Assembly: GCA_900114805.1 (NCBI GenBank)
Contig: FOZN01000004.1
Coordinates: 1-64,000 of the forward strand
DNA from: Agrococcus baldri
GTDB lineage: Bacteria > Actinomycetota > Actinomycetes > Actinomycetales > Microbacteriaceae
DNA length: 64,000 nucleotides
Reading direction: 5' to 3'
This document shows positions 61,366 to 64,000 of this stretch, in pieces. The first letter of the stretch is position 1; each line of letters starts with the position of its first letter. The notes under the pieces were generated by a model that made no database searches, was not told the DNA's origin, and worked only from the letters and a program-made list of their open reading frames with translations. Made by a program: the position numbers and the translations under genes.

Positions 61366-62277
61366 TCAGGTCTGGACGACGAGGAAGGGCTCGGTGGTCG
61401 GTGCCTCCGACCCGCCCTCGGGCTCGACCGTCACGCCCACGGCGACGCCCGCATCCAACTCGCCTTCGAGCACCACGGCGGTGCTGCCGCCGTCGGCCTG
61501 GAAGAGGCCGGCGCTGCGCGGGCCGGCCGCGTCGATGTACCAGGCCTGGTACTCGCGGCCGGCGGGTGCGGCGGCGAGGCCGTCGAACAGCAGCACCGAC
61601 TGGGCGCGCTCGGCCGACCAGATGACGGTGGCGGTGCCGCCATCCTCGAGCGCGACCTCGCTGCGCTGCGCGTCGGGCGCCGCGACGACCGCGCCGAGCG
61701 CCTCCTGCTGCGAGTCGCCGCCCAGCTGCGAGCCGATGGCGATGCCGCCGGCCAGCAGCGCCGCACCGGCGGCGACAGCGCCGATCACGCGTGCCGGACG
61801 CCACCGCGCGCGGGCGCGGCGCTCGGCCGGCCCGGGCCGGCGGGTGACGGGGGCGGATGCGTCGTGGCCGCCGTGAGCGGCCGGTGCGGATGCGTCGTGG
61901 GCGCGGGGAACCGCCGGTGCCGCAGCTGCCGCGGTCGTGGCCGGCACCTGGGGCGCATCGGCGTCTGCTGGTGCAGCGCCGGCGGTCGGCTCGGCGCTGT
62001 GCTGCGGTTCGGCGCTGTGCTGCGGTTCGGCGCGGATCGCGTCGAGCATGCTCGCGCGCAGCGCCGGCGGGGGAGCGACCTCCGTACCGGAGAGCAGCGT
62101 CGCGGTCTCGGCGAGCTCCTCCGCCTCCCGGCGAGCGGCCGGTGTGGCCTTCGCCTCGAACAGCGCGCGCTCGTCGGGCGTCAGCGCATCCAGCGCGTAC
62201 GCCGCAGCGAGGCCGTCGACAGACTGCTGGTCGTGCATGTCGTCGCCCCCGTTCATCTCGTCGCCGTCGTTGCTCAT
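61366..62277 (-). CDS. rskA: Anti-sigma-K factor RskA
   Basis: A 303-residue bitopic anti-sigma factor that holds SigK at the membrane until regulated proteolysis frees it. The N-terminal cytoplasmic domain (residues 17-65, [20 protein letters not shown]) is the RskA anti-sigma part; an Ala/Pro/His-rich linker with the repeat AEPQHS follows; the helix is at about 163-183; the outer RskA domain contains [21 protein letters not shown] and ends FLVVQT. There is no Cys in the protein, so it is not a zinc-type anti-sigma factor. It overlaps sigK by ATGA. Confidence 0.92.
   Translation of the reverse strand: MSNDGDEMNGGDDMHDQQSVDGLAAAYALDALTPDERALFEAKATPAARREAEELAETATLLSGTEVAPPPALRASMLDAIRAEPQHSAEPQHSAEPTAGAAPADADAPQVPATTAAAAAPAVPRAHDASAPAAHGGHDASAPVTRRPGPAERRARARWRPARVIGAVAAGAALLAGGIAIGSQLGGDSQQEALGAVVAAPDAQRSEVALEDGGTATVIWSAERAQSVLLFDGLAAAPAGREYQAWYIDAAGPRSAGLFQADGGSTAVVLEGELDAGVAVGVTVEPEGGSEAPTTEPFLVVQT
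61991..62033. repeat. 18-bp in-frame duplication inside rskA
   Basis: TCGGCGCTGTGCTGCGGT occurs at 61991-62008 and 62009-62026, with 7 bases of a third copy. It encodes the repeated AEPQHS units of the RskA linker, so copy changes would alter linker length by six residues without a frameshift. Confidence 0.85.
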
Positions 62278-62822
62278 GTCGTCACACCCAGGATCTCGCG
62301 CAATCGGCGCATGCCGTCGCGCAGCCGGGTCTTCACGGTGCCCAGCGGCGCGCCGATGCGCTCGGCGATCTCGCTCTGGGTGAGCCCGCCGAAGTAGGCC
62401 AGCTCGATCGCCTCCCGCTGCGGCTCGCTGAGCTCGGTGAGCGCGCGCTTCGCCCTGGCCGACTCGAGCGAGGTCTCGGCCCGCTCGGCGACGTCGTCGA
62501 TCGGCACCGCCGTGTCGCGCACGCCGATGCGCTCGTCGCGATTGCGCTGCGCCTGCGACGACCGCACGCGGTCCACCGCCCTGGCATGGGCGATCTGCAG
62601 CAGCCAGCTGATCGCGGCGCCGCGATCAGGATCGAAGCGCCGCGCACCGCGCCACGCCTCGAGATAGACCTCCTGCGCGACCTCCTCGGCCTGCGCGCGA
62701 TCGACGAGGATGCGCAGCACCAGGCCGAACACCCGCGCCGCGGTGGCGTCGTAGAGCTCGGCGAACGCCCGCTCGTCGCCGTCGGCGGCGCGCACGAGGC
62801 ACTGCTCGACGTCGATCTCCAC
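62274..62822 (-). CDS. sigK: ECF sigma factor SigK
   Basis: A 182-residue extracytoplasmic-function sigma factor. Region 2 covers about residues 20-90 ([20 protein letters not shown], then [15 protein letters not shown] and the -10-recognising helix with [18 protein letters not shown]). Region 4 (about 125-175: [20 protein letters not shown], then [20 protein letters not shown]) reads the -35 box. The [12 protein letters not shown] wording matches SigK. The GTG at 62822 is preferred: it gives the usual short N-terminus and lies 7 nt after a GATACT box; an ATG at 62930 would add 36 Arg/Ala-rich residues outside the fold. Co-transcribed with its inhibitor rskA. Confidence 0.9.
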   Translation of the reverse strand: MEIDVEQCLVRAADGDERAFAELYDATAARVFGLVLRILVDRAQAEEVAQEVYLEAWRGARRFDPDRGAAISWLLQIAHARAVDRVRSSQAQRNRDERIGVRDTAVPIDDVAERAETSLESARAKRALTELSEPQREAIELAYFGGLTQSEIAERIGAPLGTVKTRLRDGMRRLREILGVTT

Positions 62823-62829
62823 GCGCCCG

Positions 62830-62835
62830 AGTATC
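62830..62835 (-). promoter_or_regulatory. -10 box of sigK (leaderless)
   Basis: GATACT on the minus strand, 7 nt before the GTG at 62822. Confidence 0.4.
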
Positions 62836-62986
62836 GCAGTCGCACGCGCCGGTCCCCGCGCGACGAGCCGAGCGGACGACACACGCGCCCGAAGGGGCGC
62901 TGCCGGCGCAGTCAGCAGGAGGGCGGTCATGCCAGTGGTTCGTCGCCGGCGAACGGACGGATTGCGGCTCGGCCCCGCACGGCCGG

Positions 62987-62992
62987 TAGGCT
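62987..62992 (+). promoter_or_regulatory. Candidate -10 box of tig
   Basis: TAGGCT, about 97 nt before the GTG of tig. The predicted leader of about 90 nt carries CAGGAG at 63076-63081. Positions 62823-63089 contain only the two promoters. Confidence 0.45.
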
Positions 62993-63089
62993 TGGGCGGT
63001 GGTCCGCCCTCTCGCGGCGGATCCGGCGCGCCATCGCGTCACCGGTCGGCTTGTCCGGCACATCCACGAACCCCTCAGGAGACCACCTC

Positions 63090-64000
63090 GTGAAGACCAC
63101 GGTCGAGAAGATCGAGAACACGCGCGCCAAGCTCACCATCGCGGTCGAGCCGGAGGAGCTGCGCCCCGCGATCGACCAGGCGTACAAGACCGTCGCCGAG
63201 CAGATCAGCGTGCCCGGCTTCCGCAAGGGCAAGGTGCCCGCGGCGATCATCGACCAGCGGGTCGGCCGCGGAGAGATCCTGAACCAGGCCGTCTCCGAGT
63301 CGATCGACGAGTTCTACCGCCAGGGCGTCGCCGAGGCAGAGGTGCGCCCGATGGGCCGCCCGCAGGCCGACGTCACCGCGTGGCCCGAGGTCAAGGACTT
63401 CTCCGGCGACCTCGTGCTCGAGATCGAGGTCGACGTGCGCCCCGACTTCGAGCTGCCCACGGTCGAGGGCCGCACGATCACGGTCGACGCGCTCGAGGTC
63501 GGTGACGACGCGGTGCAGAAGGAGCTCGACGAGCTGCGCACCCGCTTCGGCACGCTCGTAACCGTCGACCGCCCCGCCGCCAACGGCGACTTCGTGCAGC
63601 TCGACCTGACCGCGACCATCGACGGCGAGACCGTCGACGAGGCTTCCGGCATCTCCTACGAGGTGGGCTCCGGCGAGCTCATCGACGGCATCGACGAGGC
63701 CGTCGAGTCGCTCACCGCCGGTGAGGAGACCACGTTCACGTCGACCCTGGTCGGCGGCGACCACGCCGGCAAGGACGCAGAGGTCAAGGTGGCCGTCTCG
63801 GCCGTCAAGGAGCGCGAGCTGCCCGAGGCGGACGACGACTTCGCGCAGATGGCCAGCCAGTTCGACACCATCGACGAGCTGAAGGCCGACCTGGCCGAGC
63901 AGGCGGGCCGCTCTGGCCGCATGGCGCAGGCCGAGCAGGCGCGCCAGCGCCTGCAGGACGAGCTGATCGAGGCCGTCGAGGTCGAGGTGCCGACGCAGGT
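63090..64000 (+). CDS. tig: Trigger factor (3' part beyond the window)
   Basis: The first 303 residues of trigger factor, the ribosome-bound chaperone and prolyl isomerase that meets nascent chains. The N-terminal ribosome-binding domain begins [20 protein letters not shown] and has the signature [10 protein letters not shown] (residues 42-51), which docks on ribosomal protein L23. The FKBP-type isomerase domain follows at about residues 150-235 ([31 protein letters not shown]), then the start of the C-terminal chaperone arms. GTG start with CAGGAG 8 nt upstream. The reading frame is open to the end of the window; in actinobacteria clpP usually follows. Confidence 0.96.
   Translation, partial: MKTTVEKIENTRAKLTIAVEPEELRPAIDQAYKTVAEQISVPGFRKGKVPAAIIDQRVGRGEILNQAVSESIDEFYRQGVAEAEVRPMGRPQADVTAWPEVKDFSGDLVLEIEVDVRPDFELPTVEGRTITVDALEVGDDAVQKELDELRTRFGTLVTVDRPAANGDFVQLDLTATIDGETVDEASGISYEVGSGELIDGIDEAVESLTAGEETTFTSTLVGGDHAGKDAEVKVAVSAVKERELPEADDDFAQMASQFDTIDELKADLAEQAGRSGRMAQAEQARQRLQDELIEAVEVEVPTQ

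Overview
The window is about 64 kb of very GC-rich, gene-dense chromosome from an actinobacterium, most likely of the family Microbacteriaceae (an Agrococcus-like organism is my best guess; the genus cannot be fixed from sequence alone). Pointers are the mraZ-to-wag31 division and cell-wall cluster without ftsA, SepF and DivIVA/Wag31, a PASTA kinase beside an Rv2175c-like regulator, a DUF222/HNH protein, a mycothiol-linked Rv2466c-like protein, a MurE that lacks the meso-diaminopimelate motif, and frequent GTG starts placed 6-7 nt after a TANNNT -10 box (leaderless genes). There is no prophage, integrase, insertion sequence or CRISPR array; the content is mostly core chromosome.

Layout. 1-367: a 12-copy 20-bp tandem repeat next to an orphan ParA-like ATPase (-). 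1.3-13.8 kb: central and lipid metabolism (pyruvate carboxylase, peptide deformylase, methyltransferase, long-chain acyl-CoA synthetase, PlsC-type acyltransferase, type II DAHP synthase), then the PASTA Ser/Thr kinase, its divergent helix-turn-helix partner and a polyprenyl diphosphate synthase. 13.9-33 kb: DUF3040 protein, terminator, then the dcw cluster mraZ-rsmH-ftsL-like-ftsI-murE-murF-mraY-murD-ftsW-murG-murC-ftsQ-ftsZ, followed by yggS, sepF, yggT and wag31. Most junctions overlap by 1-4 nt, so peptidoglycan precursor synthesis and septation are co-transcribed. 33-41 kb: lspA, rluD, dnaE, hisD, nrdR, pyrD.

41-46.8 kb: DUF3043 membrane protein (-), M20 peptidase, ErpA-type iron-sulfur carrier, and the cytochrome c oxidase operon ctaC-ctaD-ctaF, each unit closed by strong hairpins. 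46.8-52.4 kb (-): FAD dehydrogenase, truncated haemoglobin O, MscS channel and aminopeptidase N. 52.5-54.7 kb (+): Rv2466c-like protein, rpiB and a Nei/Fpg glycosylase; with pepN this reproduces the Mycobacterium tuberculosis order Rv2464c-Rv2467. 54.8-64 kb: a lipoprotein, DUF222/HNH protein, tRNA-Gly(TCC), GH1 beta-glucosidase, a TetR regulator with a 22-bp operator palindrome and a co-transcribed membrane protein, tRNA-Pro(TGG), an EamA transporter, the sigK-rskA sigma/anti-sigma pair and the 5' part of tig, which runs off the right edge.

The most unusual items are the tandem array beside the orphan ParA, the FNPR (not DNPR) MurE, the 10-bp-phased MraZ boxes, the TetR operator, the recurrent leaderless promoter pattern and an over-used GGATGCG word that overrides normal codon choice on both strands. 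No clearly new multi-gene system was found.
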